This document shows, in pieces, positions 17,972 to 27,619 of a stretch of 64,000 nt of DNA. The stretch is taken from NCBI RefSeq assembly GCF_031191205.1, contig NZ_CP133470.1, positions 441,501-505,500 on the forward strand, written 5' to 3'. Position 1 is the first letter of the stretch. Each line of letters starts with the position of its first letter. The DNA comes from Haemophilus parainfluenzae ATCC 33392 (GTDB lineage: Bacteria; Pseudomonadota; Gammaproteobacteria; Enterobacterales; Pasteurellaceae). Below the pieces are notes generated by a model. It saw only the letters and a list, made by a program, of their open reading frames with translations, made no database searches and was not told the DNA's origin. A program made the position numbers and the translations under genes.

Positions 17972-18734
17972 TTCACCAGTAATGACTGTAGAAGTATTAC
18001 GCTACAACCCAGAAAATGATCAAGAGCCACATTTAAGCTCTTATCAAGTACCTTATGATAACCAAACTTCTCTTTTAGATGCGTTAGGTTACATTAAAGA
18101 TAAACTTGAACCGTCTCTTTCTTATCGCTGGTCTTGCCGTATGGCGATCTGCGGTTCTTGTGGGATGATGGTGAATAACAAACCTAAATTGGCTTGTAAA
18201 ACATTCTTACGTGATTACAGCGGCCATATGCGTATTGAACCATTAGCAAACTTCCCTATTGAACGCGACTTAGTGGTTGATTTAAGCCACTTTATCGAAA
18301 GTTTAGAGGCTATTAAACCTTATATTATTGGTAACGAAGCACCAGCATTAGATGGTAAACCACATCCATCAAAAGAATTGCAAGTAAGCCGTACTAAACA
18401 AACCCCGGCACAACTTGAAAAATATCGTCAATTCTCAATGTGTATCAACTGTGGTTTATGCTATGCGGCGTGTCCACAATTTGGTTTAAACCCTGAATTC
18501 TTAGGTCCTGCAGCAATTACAATGGCACACCGTTACAACCTTGATAACCGTGACCATGGTAAAGCACAACGTATGCCATTATTAAATGGTAAAAACGGTG
18601 TTTGGAGCTGTACTTTCGTAGGTTATTGTTCTGAAGTGTGTCCAAAACACGTGGATCCTGCTTCTGCAATCAACCAAGGCAAAGTGGAAAGTGCCAAAGA
18701 TTATGTTATCTCAATGCTAAAACCAAAAGGCTAA
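17964..18734 (+). CDS. frdB: Fumarate reductase iron-sulfur subunit
   Basis: A 256-residue electron-transfer subunit. All three clusters are visible. The 2Fe-2S ligands are Cys58, 63, 66 and 78 ([11 protein letters not shown]). The 4Fe-4S motif is [11 protein letters not shown] (160-170). The 3Fe-4S ligands include Cys216, 222 and 226 ([13 protein letters not shown]). The ATG at 17964 has AAGGAG seven bases upstream and overlaps the frdA stop by eight bases. An upstream in-frame start inside frdA was rejected because it lacks support. Confidence 0.98.
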   Translation: MANSPVMTVEVLRYNPENDQEPHLSSYQVPYDNQTSLLDALGYIKDKLEPSLSYRWSCRMAICGSCGMMVNNKPKLACKTFLRDYSGHMRIEPLANFPIERDLVVDLSHFIESLEAIKPYIIGNEAPALDGKPHPSKELQVSRTKQTPAQLEKYRQFSMCINCGLCYAACPQFGLNPEFLGPAAITMAHRYNLDNRDHGKAQRMPLLNGKNGVWSCTFVGYCSEVCPKHVDPASAINQGKVESAKDYVISMLKPKG

Positions 18735-18744
18735 GGGGAAGAAT

Positions 18745-19155
18745 ATGTCAGTAACAGTAAGTAAACGCAAAAAATATGTTCGCCCAATGACGGCTACTTG
18801 GTGGCAAAAATTGGATTTCTACAAAGCTTATATGGTACGTGAAGCAACTTCTATCTTTGCTGTATGGTTCTGTATCGTATTGCTTTATGGTGTACTTTGC
18901 CTTGCAAGCAATCCTGTACCAGGCTTAGGTATTGTTGATTTCATTGGCTTCTTAAGAAATCCAATTGTGGTGTTCTTAAATATCATCACATTAATTGCGA
19001 CCTTATATCACACTGCAACTTATTTCGTGATGACACCAAAAGTGATGAACATCATTGTTAAAAATGAACGTTTACCACATCACGTGTTAAGAAATGCACT
19101 TTGGGCAGTGACAGCTGTGATTAGTGTTATCGCATTAATTTTAGTTTATATGTAG
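18745..19155 (+). CDS. frdC: Fumarate reductase membrane anchor subunit C
   Basis: A 136-residue inner-membrane protein with three hydrophobic segments that, with FrdD, anchors FrdAB and forms the menaquinol site. The N-terminus [26 protein letters not shown] closely matches E. coli FrdC (KRKPYVRPMTSTWWKKL). It is 10 bases downstream of frdB with GGGGAAGA as ribosome-binding site. Confidence 0.97.
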   Translation: MSVTVSKRKKYVRPMTATWWQKLDFYKAYMVREATSIFAVWFCIVLLYGVLCLASNPVPGLGIVDFIGFLRNPIVVFLNIITLIATLYHTATYFVMTPKVMNIIVKNERLPHHVLRNALWAVTAVISVIALILVYM

Positions 19156-19166
19156 GGAGAGAAAAA

Positions 19167-19511
19167 ATGGTCGATCAAAATCCAAAACGCTCTGGTGAAC
19201 CACCAGTATGGTTGATGTTTGGTGCTGGCGGAACTGTCAGCGCGATTTTCTTCCCTGTTGTGATCTTAATCCTTGGTTTATTATTACCATTCGGATTAAT
19301 TGATCCACATAACCTAATTACATTCGCTTATTCTTGGATCGGAAAATTAGTTATCTTAGTTTTAACCATTTTCCCAATGTGGTGTGGTTTACACCGTATC
19401 CATCATGCGATGCACGATCTTAAAATCCACGTGCCAGCAGGCGGATTTATCTTTTACGGCTTAGCCATGATTTACACAATCTGGGTATTATTTGCTGTAT
19501 TAGGTTTGTAA
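19167..19511 (+). CDS. frdD: Fumarate reductase membrane anchor subunit D
   Basis: A 114-residue inner-membrane subunit with three transmembrane segments. The family pattern [18 protein letters not shown] at the N-terminus and [17 protein letters not shown] in the second loop are clear. It is the last gene of frdABCD, 11 bases after frdC, and is followed by an uptake-signal terminator. Confidence 0.97.
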   Translation: MVDQNPKRSGEPPVWLMFGAGGTVSAIFFPVVILILGLLLPFGLIDPHNLITFAYSWIGKLVILVLTIFPMWCGLHRIHHAMHDLKIHVPAGGFIFYGLAMIYTIWVLFAVLGL

Positions 19512-19536
19512 TTTAAAAACACTAAAGTGAAGAAAT

Positions 19537-19568
19537 AAAAGTGCGGTCAAAAATGACCGCACTTTTTT
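19537..19568 (+). terminator. Uptake-signal pair terminator after frdD
   Basis: AAAAGTGCGGTCA (19537-19549) pairs with TGACCGCACTTTT (19554-19566) around AAAA, ending in six T. Confidence 0.9.
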
Positions 19569-19611
19569 ATTCTCGAAGAATAACCCAAATATTTTCTTAA
19601 TCCAGAAAAAC

Positions 19612-19639
19612 AAAAAACCCGACATTACGTCGGGTTTTC
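19612..19639 (-). terminator. Terminator of the rpsF-priB-rpsR-rplI operon
   Basis: AAAACCCGAC (19614-19623) pairs with GTCGGGTTTT (19629-19638) around ATTAC. The A-tract at 19612-19617 gives a U-run on the minus strand. Confidence 0.9.
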
Positions 19640-19660
19640 TTTTATCAAAAACTTTGATAA

Positions 19661-20110
19661 TTATTCTGCAACAACGATAACATCTAATGTTGCAAATACT
19701 TCGCCGTGAAGTTGGAAACGAACATCGTGGTCACCAAGAGTACGGATTGGACCGTTTGGTAAACGAACTTCGCTTTTCGCAATTTCAACACCAGCTGCAG
19801 TTACTGCTTCTGCTACATCACGAGTAGTGATTGCGCCGAATAAACGACCTTCATCACCAGCTTTAGATGCGATAGTTACAGAACCTAATGCAGTCACTTG
19901 TGCTGCGCGAGCTTGAGCTGCTGCAAGACTTGCTGCTGCCGCTGCTTCTAACTCTGCACGACGTGTTTCAAAGTGTTCAATGTTAGCTTTAGTTGCCATA
20001 ACTGCTTTACCTTGTGGGATTAAGAAGTTACGAGCGAAACCAGATTTAACATTAACTTGATCACCTACGTTACCTAGGTGAACGATTTTATCTAAAAGAA
20101 TTACTTGCAT
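19661..20110 (-). CDS. rplI: 50S ribosomal protein L9 (bL9)
   Basis: A 149-residue two-domain ribosomal protein. The N-domain [36 protein letters not shown] is the family signature, followed by a long Ala/Glu-rich connecting helix (about 45-75) and the C-domain ending DVIVVAE. It is last in rpsF-priB-rpsR-rplI, 14 bases after rpsR. Confidence 0.98.
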   Translation of the reverse strand: MQVILLDKIVHLGNVGDQVNVKSGFARNFLIPQGKAVMATKANIEHFETRRAELEAAAAASLAAAQARAAQVTALGSVTIASKAGDEGRLFGAITTRDVAEAVTAAGVEIAKSEVRLPNGPIRTLGDHDVRFQLHGEVFATLDVIVVAE

Positions 20111-20124
20111 TTCCTAACTCCTTC

Positions 20125-20679
<555 letters not shown>

Positions 20680-20693
<14 letters not shown>

Positions 20694-21057
20694 CCTCAAA
20701 ATCGTTGTTTTCAACTTCAGCTAAAGGTTTACGTTCTTCTTTAGCCGCTTTCATTGGGGACGCTTCGGTTACGGCGTGCTTAGTATGGATAACAAGACTG
20801 CGTAATACAGCATCGTTATAACGGAAAGTCGTTTCTAGCTCGTCGATGACTTGTTGAGGCGCTTCTACATTCATAAGCACATAGTGTGCTTTGTGTAATT
20901 TATTAATTGGGTACGCTAATTGACGACGACCCCAATCTTCTAGGCGATGAACTTGACCACCAGCTTCTTTAACAGAACCTGTGTAACGTTCGATCATACC
21001 TGGTACTTGCTCGCTTTGGTCCGGATGAACCATAAACACGATTTCGTAGTGACGCAT
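20680..21057 (-). CDS. rpsF: 30S ribosomal protein S6 (bS6)
   Basis: A 125-residue ribosomal protein beginning [25 protein letters not shown], with the conserved [18 protein letters not shown] and YVLMNVEAP segments. The tail is acidic ([12 protein letters not shown]); S6 tails can be glutamylated in E. coli. It is the first gene of its operon and has a folded leader. Confidence 0.98.
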
Positions 21058-21060
21058 TAC

Positions 21061-21150
21061 TGCTCCTTACGGGTTAATCAGCCTTTGACGTAGATTAGCC
21101 ACCAATCTGCAAAGGCAAGGAACGAAAAAATGAACGTGGCTAAGGGCGCT
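21061..21150 (-). promoter_or_regulatory. Structured rpsF leader (candidate S6:S18 autoregulatory motif)
   Basis: In the minus-strand leader CCTTTG (complement of 21110-21115) pairs with CAAAGG (complement of 21082-21087). Nested inside, AGATT pairs with AATCT (21092-21096 with 21104-21108). The segment ACCCGTAAGGAG lies just before the start codon and contains the CCG-type element expected for S6:S18 binding. An S6:S18 leader is known for rpsF operons of many bacteria. The match here is by position and folding only. Confidence 0.5.
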
Positions 21151-21151
21151 G

Positions 21152-21179
21152 ATTATACAGATTTTTTTCCAGACTTCAA
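21152..21179 (-). promoter_or_regulatory. Promoter of rpsF operon
   Basis: The minus strand has TTGAAG (complement of 21174-21179), 16 bases, then a perfect TATAAT (complement of 21152-21157). Confidence 0.75.
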
Positions 21180-21210
21180 ATAATTCAAATAATTTGTACG
21201 CTTTTCAAAC

Positions 21211-21242
21211 AAAAAAAGCCGATATCAACATATCGGCTTTTC
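21211..21242 (-). terminator. Terminator of infA
   Basis: AAAAGCCGATAT (21214-21225) pairs with ATATCGGCTTTT (21230-21241) around CAAC. The A-run at 21211-21217 gives the U-tract for infA. Confidence 0.9.
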
Positions 21243-21255
21243 TTTTATTTCTAAA

Positions 21256-21519
<264 letters not shown>

Positions 21520-21632
21520 CTATAAATGAAAAACGGGCGAATTATAGCCGTTTTTAATGTTAGACGAAAGATTAAAATGGTATTTTGTTTAAATGCACAT
21601 TATTTTTTTAATAATTCGATTATAATGTTCCA

Positions 21633-21740
21633 CTAAAGTCGATTAGATAAAGAATTTAATTTAGCATACGAGGCCAAGATGTAGCCTTATGCGGTATTAC
21701 CTTTCTCAAGGTGGCACCCTATCTACTAAAAAGCTAAAGC
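21633..21740 (+). ncRNA. Possible structured RNA or leader upstream of the glycosyltransferase genes
   Basis: The infA-glycosyltransferase gap (21475-21803) holds more than promoters. GCATA-CG-AGGC (21664-21674) pairs with GCCT-TATGC (21684-21692), a two-base bulge in an otherwise perfect stem. ACCTT (21699-21703) pairs with AAGGT (21708-21712). TAGATA (21644-21649) pairs with TATCTA (21720-21725), closing both hairpins into a junction. TATAATGTTC occurs both before (21621-21630) and after (21750-21759) the element. I do not recognise the RNA family. It may be a leader of the downstream gene, a small RNA, or chance. Confidence 0.35.
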
Positions 21741-21803
21741 AAACTTTACTATAATGTTCGTTAATCTGTATGTAAAACAATAACTTCAACCCAAGGGTTA
21801 TTT

Positions 21804-22481
21804 ATGGCTATACCTAAAATAATTGTAATTAGTTTAAAACATTCAACAAGAAGAGAAAATATTGCTAAGCGCCTTTCTGGTTTGGGGTTAGACTTTAGTT
21901 TTTTTGATGCGACAGATGGGAAAAAACTGCCCGCTTCCGTATTAGAATCTGTCGATTATGATTTCTATCCGAAACACTATTTATCACCTAAGCCCTTAAC
22001 GCTCGGTGAAATTGGCTGTGCAATAAGTCATATTAAAGTTTATGAGTACATGGTAGAAAACAATATTAAAAGTGCCATTATTCTTGAAGACGATGCGATC
22101 GTTTCACAGCACTTTAAGGAAATTGTTGAAGATACGCTCAATAAAATTAATAAAAATCATGAGTTGATCTTTTTTGATCACGGAAAAGTTAAATCCCATT
22201 TCTTTAAGAAACGGATTGTGGAAGGATATAGACTTGCACATTACAAGGCACCTTCAAAAAATTCAAGAAGATGCATTATCTATGCAACCGCTTATTTAAT
22301 TACACTATCAGGTGCTAAAAAATTACTTAATTACGCTTATCCAATAAGACTGCCTGCAGATTATCTAACGGGATTAATCCAAAAAACACGCGTTGATACC
22401 TATGGTATTGAACCTCCATGTATATTTAGAGGATTAAACAGTGACTCAGAAATAGACAAAATTGAGCATCGATATGAATAA
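21804..22481 (+). CDS. Glycosyltransferase family 25 (LOS galactosyltransferase type)
   Basis: A 225-residue GT25 protein related to LgtB/LpsA/Lic2A/Lex enzymes that extend lipooligosaccharide. Family features are the N-terminal VISLKHSTRRENIAKRLSGLGLDFSFFDATDG, then TLGEIGCAISHIKVYEYMVEN, and the catalytic IILEDDAIV (the EDD motif near residue 98). A membrane-proximal basic stretch (KNSRRCIIYATAYLIT) follows. The acceptor and sugar cannot be read from sequence. No tetranucleotide repeat is present, so this copy is not phase-variable by slippage. Arginine is often AGA, unlike neighbouring core genes. It overlaps the next gene by eight bases. Confidence 0.85.
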   Translation: MAIPKIIVISLKHSTRRENIAKRLSGLGLDFSFFDATDGKKLPASVLESVDYDFYPKHYLSPKPLTLGEIGCAISHIKVYEYMVENNIKSAIILEDDAIVSQHFKEIVEDTLNKINKNHELIFFDHGKVKSHFFKKRIVEGYRLAHYKAPSKNSRRCIIYATAYLITLSGAKKLLNYAYPIRLPADYLTGLIQKTRVDTYGIEPPCIFRGLNSDSEIDKIEHRYE

Positions 22482-23505
22482 GCTAAAAGCCCTAAGGTTA
22501 AAAGTGGGGAAATGGATACTTGATAAATCCTCAAGATCCAACAATCCCCAAAGTTTAGAACATCCTAAGAGTTTCTTATTTTTGCGACAAGATGGGAAAA
22601 TTGGCGACTATATCGTGAGTTCTTTTGTTTTTCGGGAAATAAAGAAATTTAACCCCTTGATAAAGATTGGTGTCATCTGCACGAAACAAAACGCTTATCT
22701 GTTTCAAAGAAACCATAACATTGATGAGATTTATCTTGTAAAGAAAAGAAACATTCTCGACTACATCAAGACGGCACTGTTTATTAGAAAAGAAAGATAC
22801 GATGTTGTCATTGATCCAACCCTTGTACTTAGAAACCGAGACTTGTTGCTATTGAGAATACTCAATGCCCGTAGTTATATCGGCTATAGAAAAGCAGATT
22901 ATAATATTTTTAATATAAATATTACTAAAGACGGCCATTTTTCAGAAATTTACAAAGAAGCTTTAGCTCAGTCAAATATCAGTCTAAGTGATGATCGCTA
23001 TGACATTCCACAAGATGACTTAATTAAAGAAGAAATTCTTAAGTTTATTACGGACAACAAGTTAAATAACTTTATTACAATTAACTTCTATGGAAATGGC
23101 AAAAATAGAAAGTTTGATGACTCTCACATTGTAGATTATTTAACATATATTAGAGACTCGAATAAACATCAGCTAATCTTACTTGCAACACCTGATACTT
23201 ATGAGCATTTAAGTAGAATCGCTAATCAATTTAATGATGTATTTGTTTATCCAAATCCTCACACAACGATCTATCATACAATTGAGTTGATTAGAAATTG
23301 TGCTCTGCTTATTTCGGTTGATACATCAACGATTCATATTGCTTCGGGGTTAAATAAACCTATGATTTGTTTTTACTCACAAGACAAAGAAAATTTTACG
23401 CATTGGCATCCTAATTCTAAGAATGCATGCCATATTCTTCATTACCACAATAATGTTAATGAGATCTCCCCGAAAGAAATAAAACCAGAATGGCTAGATA
23501 TTTAA
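22474..23505 (+). CDS. Glycosyltransferase family 9 (heptosyltransferase-like)
   Basis: A 343-residue GT-B-fold protein of the ADP-heptose:LPS heptosyltransferase family. Evidence is FLFLRQDGKIGDYIVSSFVFREIK near residue 35 (the acceptor-side loop), YDVVIDPTL, and the donor-side motif LLISVDTSTIHIASGLNKPMICFY near residue 280. The ATG at 22474 is chosen over the in-frame TTG at 22462 because GAG lies seven bases upstream and the ATG overlaps the previous stop (ATGAATAA). It likely adds heptose or another core sugar; which one is unknown. No uptake signal was seen in it. Confidence 0.82.
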   Translation: MNKLKALRLKVGKWILDKSSRSNNPQSLEHPKSFLFLRQDGKIGDYIVSSFVFREIKKFNPLIKIGVICTKQNAYLFQRNHNIDEIYLVKKRNILDYIKTALFIRKERYDVVIDPTLVLRNRDLLLLRILNARSYIGYRKADYNIFNINITKDGHFSEIYKEALAQSNISLSDDRYDIPQDDLIKEEILKFITDNKLNNFITINFYGNGKNRKFDDSHIVDYLTYIRDSNKHQLILLATPDTYEHLSRIANQFNDVFVYPNPHTTIYHTIELIRNCALLISVDTSTIHIASGLNKPMICFYSQDKENFTHWHPNSKNACHILHYHNNVNEISPKEIKPEWLDI

Positions 23506-23548
23506 AAAGATACCTGCCACAAACTTTATCATTTATTAGATTATTTTT

Positions 23549-24412
23549 ATGAATTCAAAAAAACACTTAGGTCATACCGCCCGTAAACGCTTCGGACAAA
23601 ACTTTTTACATGATACCTCCGTCATTCAAGGGATCGTGTCGGCAATTCACCCACAACCCAATCAATTCTTAGTAGAAATTGGCCCAGGGCTTGGTGCATT
23701 AACGGAGCCTGTTGGAGAGCTTGTCGATCATCTTACGGTGGTCGAGCTTGACCGAGATCTTGCCGAACGTTTACGTCATCATCCATTTTTACATCAAAGA
23801 CTGACCGTTATTGAAACAGATGCGATGCAATTTGATTTTGGTGAGCTTTATACAAAAGAAAATTTAGCAGAAAAAGGCCAGAAATTACGTGTTTTTGGTA
23901 ACTTACCTTACAACATCTCCACGCCATTAATGTTCCACTTGTTTAAGTATCACGATGTGATTCAAGACATGCACTTCATGCTACAAAAAGAAGTGGTAAA
24001 ACGCTTATGCGCAGGCCCAAATAGCAAAGCTTACGGGCGTTTAACCATTATGGCGCAATATTTCTGCCAAGTGATGCCTGTACTTGAAGTGCCACCTTCA
24101 GCCTTCAAACCTGCACCGAAAGTAGATTCAGCTGTTGTTCGTTTAATTCCGCATAAAGAATTGCCACACCCAGTGAAAGATTTATATTGGTTGAATCGTG
24201 TTTGCTCCCAAGCGTTTAATCAACGTCGTAAAACACTGCGTAATGCGCTTTCAACATTATTTTCAGCCGAAGATCTGACCGCACTTGGTATTGATTTAAA
24301 TGCACGCGCAGAAAATTTGGCTATCGCAGATTATGCGCGCTTAGCAAACTGGTTGGCGGATAATCCACCCGAAAATGATGAAAATAATCTTTTTGAATCA
24401 ACTGAGCTATAA
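23549..24412 (+). CDS. rsmA: 16S rRNA (adenine(1518)-N(6)/adenine(1519)-N(6))-dimethyltransferase
   Basis: A 287-residue KsgA-family enzyme dimethylating two adjacent adenines near the 3' end of 16S rRNA. Visible are [10 protein letters not shown], the SAM motif [13 protein letters not shown], the acidic [12 protein letters not shown], catalytic motif NLPYNIST and the C-terminal [12 protein letters not shown]. It carries an in-frame uptake signal (complement GACCGCACTT at 24277), unlike the glycosyltransferase genes on both sides. In H. influenzae it sits between infA and apaH, so it marks the ancestral order here. Confidence 0.97.
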   Translation: MNSKKHLGHTARKRFGQNFLHDTSVIQGIVSAIHPQPNQFLVEIGPGLGALTEPVGELVDHLTVVELDRDLAERLRHHPFLHQRLTVIETDAMQFDFGELYTKENLAEKGQKLRVFGNLPYNISTPLMFHLFKYHDVIQDMHFMLQKEVVKRLCAGPNSKAYGRLTIMAQYFCQVMPVLEVPPSAFKPAPKVDSAVVRLIPHKELPHPVKDLYWLNRVCSQAFNQRRKTLRNALSTLFSAEDLTALGIDLNARAENLAIADYARLANWLADNPPENDENNLFESTEL

Positions 24413-24449
24413 ATTTCCCAGTACATATTAATTAACTTAAGGATTCATA

Positions 24450-25595
24450 ATGAAAAAAATAAAAGTTGGTTTGATTATAGATGAGTTTTTTGGCGGTGCT
24501 GGAACTGCTTATGGTGGATATGGGTTTCTGGCTCGCCGGCTTATTGCTAAGTATATTCCCAATGATCTGATTCAGATTGATGTATTATTGGGCCGTAGCA
24601 ATAAAAATCGTTATTTTGCAGAAAAAATAAAAGTTGATGATGTTTACGTTTATAAGCTCCCTAAAAGAAAACTATTTTCTAAACTGTGGCTTAAAAAGCA
24701 AAATTACGATATTTACCTCTCGATTGAATTAACTTACGATTGGGTTCTAAAACATGAGTTAGATATAAATAAGAAACTTATTCTGTGGATTCAAGATCCA
24801 AGACCAGCTTACGAGTGGGATGAAATTAATACAGTTAAACTTTTTCCTGAAACATCTTATTATAATCAAGATATTTATGATCTTGTTCATTCTATGTATA
24901 AACAAAATCGAGTGAAATTTATTTCACAAGGGTATTTTTTAAATAGAAAGGCAAAAGATCTTTATTCTCTAGATAATGATGTTAGTATCCAATATTTACC
25001 TAATCCGATAGAAATAGATAATAAATTTGATTTTGATAAACATAATAAGAAAAATAATATCATTTTTCTTGGCCGTATTGAATCAGTAAAAAGAGGTTGG
25101 CTTTTCTGTGAAATTGCATCAAAGTTACCTGAATATCAATTTTATGTGTTAGGTCAAACCTTTCGGGAGTCTGATAAAAACACTAAAATTATAAATAAAT
25201 ATTTAAATATTAATAATTTACATTTTGTTGGGCATGTTGATGGTATAGAAAAAAATAATTTTATTCGAGATGCAAAAATCTTAGTGAACACATCAATTCA
25301 TGAAGCACTCCCAATTTCTTTTTTAGAAGCACTTTCTTATGGAACCGTTCTTGTTAGTAACAGAAATCCTGAGGATTTAACCTCTAAATTTGGCATCCAT
25401 ATTGGTGATGTATTAGGAGATGGTTTTGACAAAGTTGAGCTTTATGTAGAAGCAATTCAAAAACTCATGAAAAATGATTCTATAAGAGAGGAAAAGGCTA
25501 AAGCTGGAATGGCTTATGTCAAAAATATTCATAATATAGCTGACTTCAAAACAAACCTTAGAAAGGTAATAATCGATACAGTTAAGGAAGACTAA
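24450..25595 (+). CDS. Glycosyltransferase family 4
   Basis: A 381-residue GT-B glycosyltransferase. The N-terminal domain starts IKVGLIIDEFFGGAGTAYGGYGFLARRL with a glycine-rich loop. The C-terminal GT4 domain has IIFLGRIESVKRGW, VLGQTF, LHFVGHV, and the nucleotide-sugar E-X7-E motif in HEALPISFLEALSYGTVLV (about 286-304). It is probably an LOS or capsule-type sugar transferase; substrate unknown. It lies 37 bases after rsmA and one base before the GT8 gene. Base composition is AT-rich, with many AAT, ATA and AGA codons, and no uptake signal, suggesting transfer. Confidence 0.82.
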   Translation: MKKIKVGLIIDEFFGGAGTAYGGYGFLARRLIAKYIPNDLIQIDVLLGRSNKNRYFAEKIKVDDVYVYKLPKRKLFSKLWLKKQNYDIYLSIELTYDWVLKHELDINKKLILWIQDPRPAYEWDEINTVKLFPETSYYNQDIYDLVHSMYKQNRVKFISQGYFLNRKAKDLYSLDNDVSIQYLPNPIEIDNKFDFDKHNKKNNIIFLGRIESVKRGWLFCEIASKLPEYQFYVLGQTFRESDKNTKIINKYLNINNLHFVGHVDGIEKNNFIRDAKILVNTSIHEALPISFLEALSYGTVLVSNRNPEDLTSKFGIHIGDVLGDGFDKVELYVEAIQKLMKNDSIREEKAKAGMAYVKNIHNIADFKTNLRKVIIDTVKED

Positions 25596-25596
25596 T

Positions 25597-26487
25597 ATGA
25601 ATGTCGCGTTTTCATCTGATAATAACTATGCACCATATTTAGCCGTTAGCATATTAAGTATATTAAAAAATAATTCGAAATCTGAAATTTGTTTCTATAT
25701 TTTGGATTTTGGTATTGATAATAACAATAAAGAAATTATAGAAAATATCGTTTGCAATCATGGAAAAAGTATCAAATTCATAGGCGTGGATAAAGATGAG
25801 TTTGCTAACTTTCCTATTACGATAAATTATATTTCTTTAGCAACCTATGCCAGATTAAATATAACTCAATATATCCCTGATGTAGATAAGTTACTTTATA
25901 TTGATGTTGATACGCTAACAAATGGCTCATTAGATGATTTATGGAATACTGATATCGAACAGTATTCACTTGCCGCATGTAAGGATTTCTTTATTGAAAT
26001 TGAGCAAGCAGATTACAAGACTAAAATTGGCTTAGAAAATCATCATTATTTTAATGCTGGTGTGCTTCTTATCAATATGCGAAGATGGCAAGAACTGAAT
26101 GTTCTAGAGGTGAGTCTGACCTGGCTAAATAAATATAAGGATGTTATAAAGTATCAAGATCAGGATATCTTAAATGGTATTTTCAAAGACGATGTTAAAT
26201 TTATAAATACAAGATTTAACTTCACGCCATCTGAATCTGGCTATATAAAATATCGAAAAGAACGAGAAATTCAATTTCCTGCAGTTATTTACCATTATCC
26301 AGGACCTGATAAGTTTTGGTCTAGTCGAAGTTCTCACTTAAAAGCTAATTTAGGGTATTCACTATTTAAGGAAGTTAGCAATAATTATCCTGGTTTTAAG
26401 GCTGATTTTGATGTTGTTGACTTTAGAACAAAAGTAAGAAGGCTCATTAGAGAAATTAAGTATAAATTTGTCTATCACATCTTTTAA
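25597..26487 (+). CDS. Glycosyltransferase family 8 (LgtC/WaaJ-like)
   Basis: A 296-residue GT8 retaining transferase. It begins MNVAFSSDNNYAPYLAVSILSIL, the usual GT8 N-terminus. The metal-binding DXD is in LLYIDVDTLTNGSLDDLW (about 105). FNAGVLLINMRRW, the QDQDILN segment and the late HYPGPDKFW motif all match LgtC-type galactosyltransferases. The C-terminal 30 residues are basic (RTKVRRLIREIKYKF), likely for membrane attachment. It is coupled to the preceding GT4 gene and is probably co-transcribed with it. Confidence 0.86.
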   Translation: MNVAFSSDNNYAPYLAVSILSILKNNSKSEICFYILDFGIDNNNKEIIENIVCNHGKSIKFIGVDKDEFANFPITINYISLATYARLNITQYIPDVDKLLYIDVDTLTNGSLDDLWNTDIEQYSLAACKDFFIEIEQADYKTKIGLENHHYFNAGVLLINMRRWQELNVLEVSLTWLNKYKDVIKYQDQDILNGIFKDDVKFINTRFNFTPSESGYIKYRKEREIQFPAVIYHYPGPDKFWSSRSSHLKANLGYSLFKEVSNNYPGFKADFDVVDFRTKVRRLIREIKYKFVYHIF

Positions 26488-26564
26488 TTTTCTAAAATAA
26501 CAACCCACTTCATTGATATTTAGCGTCTCATCACTTTGACTTTACGTGTCAATTGTTTTTACGA

Positions 26565-26588
26565 ATAGGCTTAAGAGATTAAGCCTAT
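26565..26588. terminator. Hairpin between convergent glycosyltransferase genes
   Basis: ATAGGCTTAA (26565-26574) pairs with TTAAGCCTAT (26579-26588) around GAGA. A good U-tract is lacking, so termination is only a possibility. Confidence 0.45.
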
Positions 26589-26610
26589 ACAACGTATTTC
26601 ATCAGCTTAT

Positions 26611-27459
26611 CTACATAAAACGAACAATTTCTTTACCTTGCATTTCTTTCAGGTGTTGTTGTTCTTTCCATTTTTCTTTATTTAGCGCTCGTATAATATT
26701 TTCTTTTATCCGAGTTAAACGCTGTTTCAATGTTTTCTTGGTGTGCACTGCCGTATTTTTTTTACGCTCTTGCTGCAAATCACTTACCAATAAGCTATTC
26801 TCCTGATTTAATTGCAATTCTTGAACACAAATAGCAGGATTAAGTTGATATACTTGATAGGCACCAACATTAATCTGTTCATTAAACATGATCTCATCAA
26901 TTGCTTTGACTTCCTCTATGGCGAGTTTTTCAAATAGATTTATGAGGTACTTCGCTGCCCCATTCGAAATAATATAACCTGCTGTACCAAAGTGTTTTGA
27001 TTTTAAAATATCTATGTTTCGTTCTTGGAAAGGTAAAATTTGTTGCTGTTTTTCCAGCTGAACAGGCATTAAAAATGTTTCTAAACGCAAAACAAAAATC
27101 TCTTGAAAATTGAACCGCACTTTTAGCCATTCATCATTCGCAAGAAATTTTTCTGCATTCTCACCAAGCAGAATATCATCCTCAAAAATAGAAATATAAG
27201 CTAAATTATCGTCAACACACTTTTTCCATAGCATAAAGTGGCTCATCAAACATCCCTTCTCTCCTGCCGTGAGCTTTGATGTAGCTTCAACATTTGGAAG
27301 ATAACGCTGTAAATGAACATCAAGTCGATCAGAAGGTGTGAATGCATCAAAAAATTCAAATGGAATTTTTTTCTGACCGAATTGATCGATAATGTGATTT
27401 CGACGTTTATCTGCCGTTGAAATACTAATCACTACATTTTTATGTTTAACAGAATACAT
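26611..27459 (-). CDS. Glycosyltransferase family 25 (Lic2A/LpsA-type), second copy
   Basis: A 282-residue GT25 protein, the only glycosyltransferase of the cluster on the minus strand. Features are VVISISTADKRRNHIIDQFGQKKIPFEFFDAFTPSDR, LTAGEKGCLMSHFMLWKKCVDD, the catalytic ISIFEDDILLGENA (EDD near residue 95) and HFGTAGYIISNGAAKYLI. The lysine- and arginine-rich C-terminus suggests membrane association. In H. influenzae the GT25 gene lic2A lies beside apaH in the same place. That gene carries a phase-variable tetranucleotide tract; none is present here. It contains an uptake-signal core (complement at 27114-27122). Confidence 0.85.
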   Translation of the reverse strand: MYSVKHKNVVISISTADKRRNHIIDQFGQKKIPFEFFDAFTPSDRLDVHLQRYLPNVEATSKLTAGEKGCLMSHFMLWKKCVDDNLAYISIFEDDILLGENAEKFLANDEWLKVRFNFQEIFVLRLETFLMPVQLEKQQQILPFQERNIDILKSKHFGTAGYIISNGAAKYLINLFEKLAIEEVKAIDEIMFNEQINVGAYQVYQLNPAICVQELQLNQENSLLVSDLQQERKKNTAVHTKKTLKQRLTRIKENIIRALNKEKWKEQQHLKEMQGKEIVRFM

Positions 27460-27619
27460 AGAAAAATATCATATTTGCCTTAAATTGCAGGCTATCTTAC
27501 TATTTTAAGATCGTGAAATGAATAGTATCCTCACAAAAAATCTGTGCTAGAATTTATGACAAATCTTTAGCATAAAGACTGCCAAAACCTGATAACCATA
27601 ACCGGAGCATTATAGAAAA

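Noticed and set aside
21660..21725. TAATACCGCATA on the minus strand (resembles 16S rRNA) and GGTGGCACC on the plus strand (resembles a T-box element)
   Set aside because: The rRNA-like match is only 12 bases and flanking sequence does not fit rRNA. The T-box-like match lacks a specifier stem and terminator, and T-boxes are not expected in this group.
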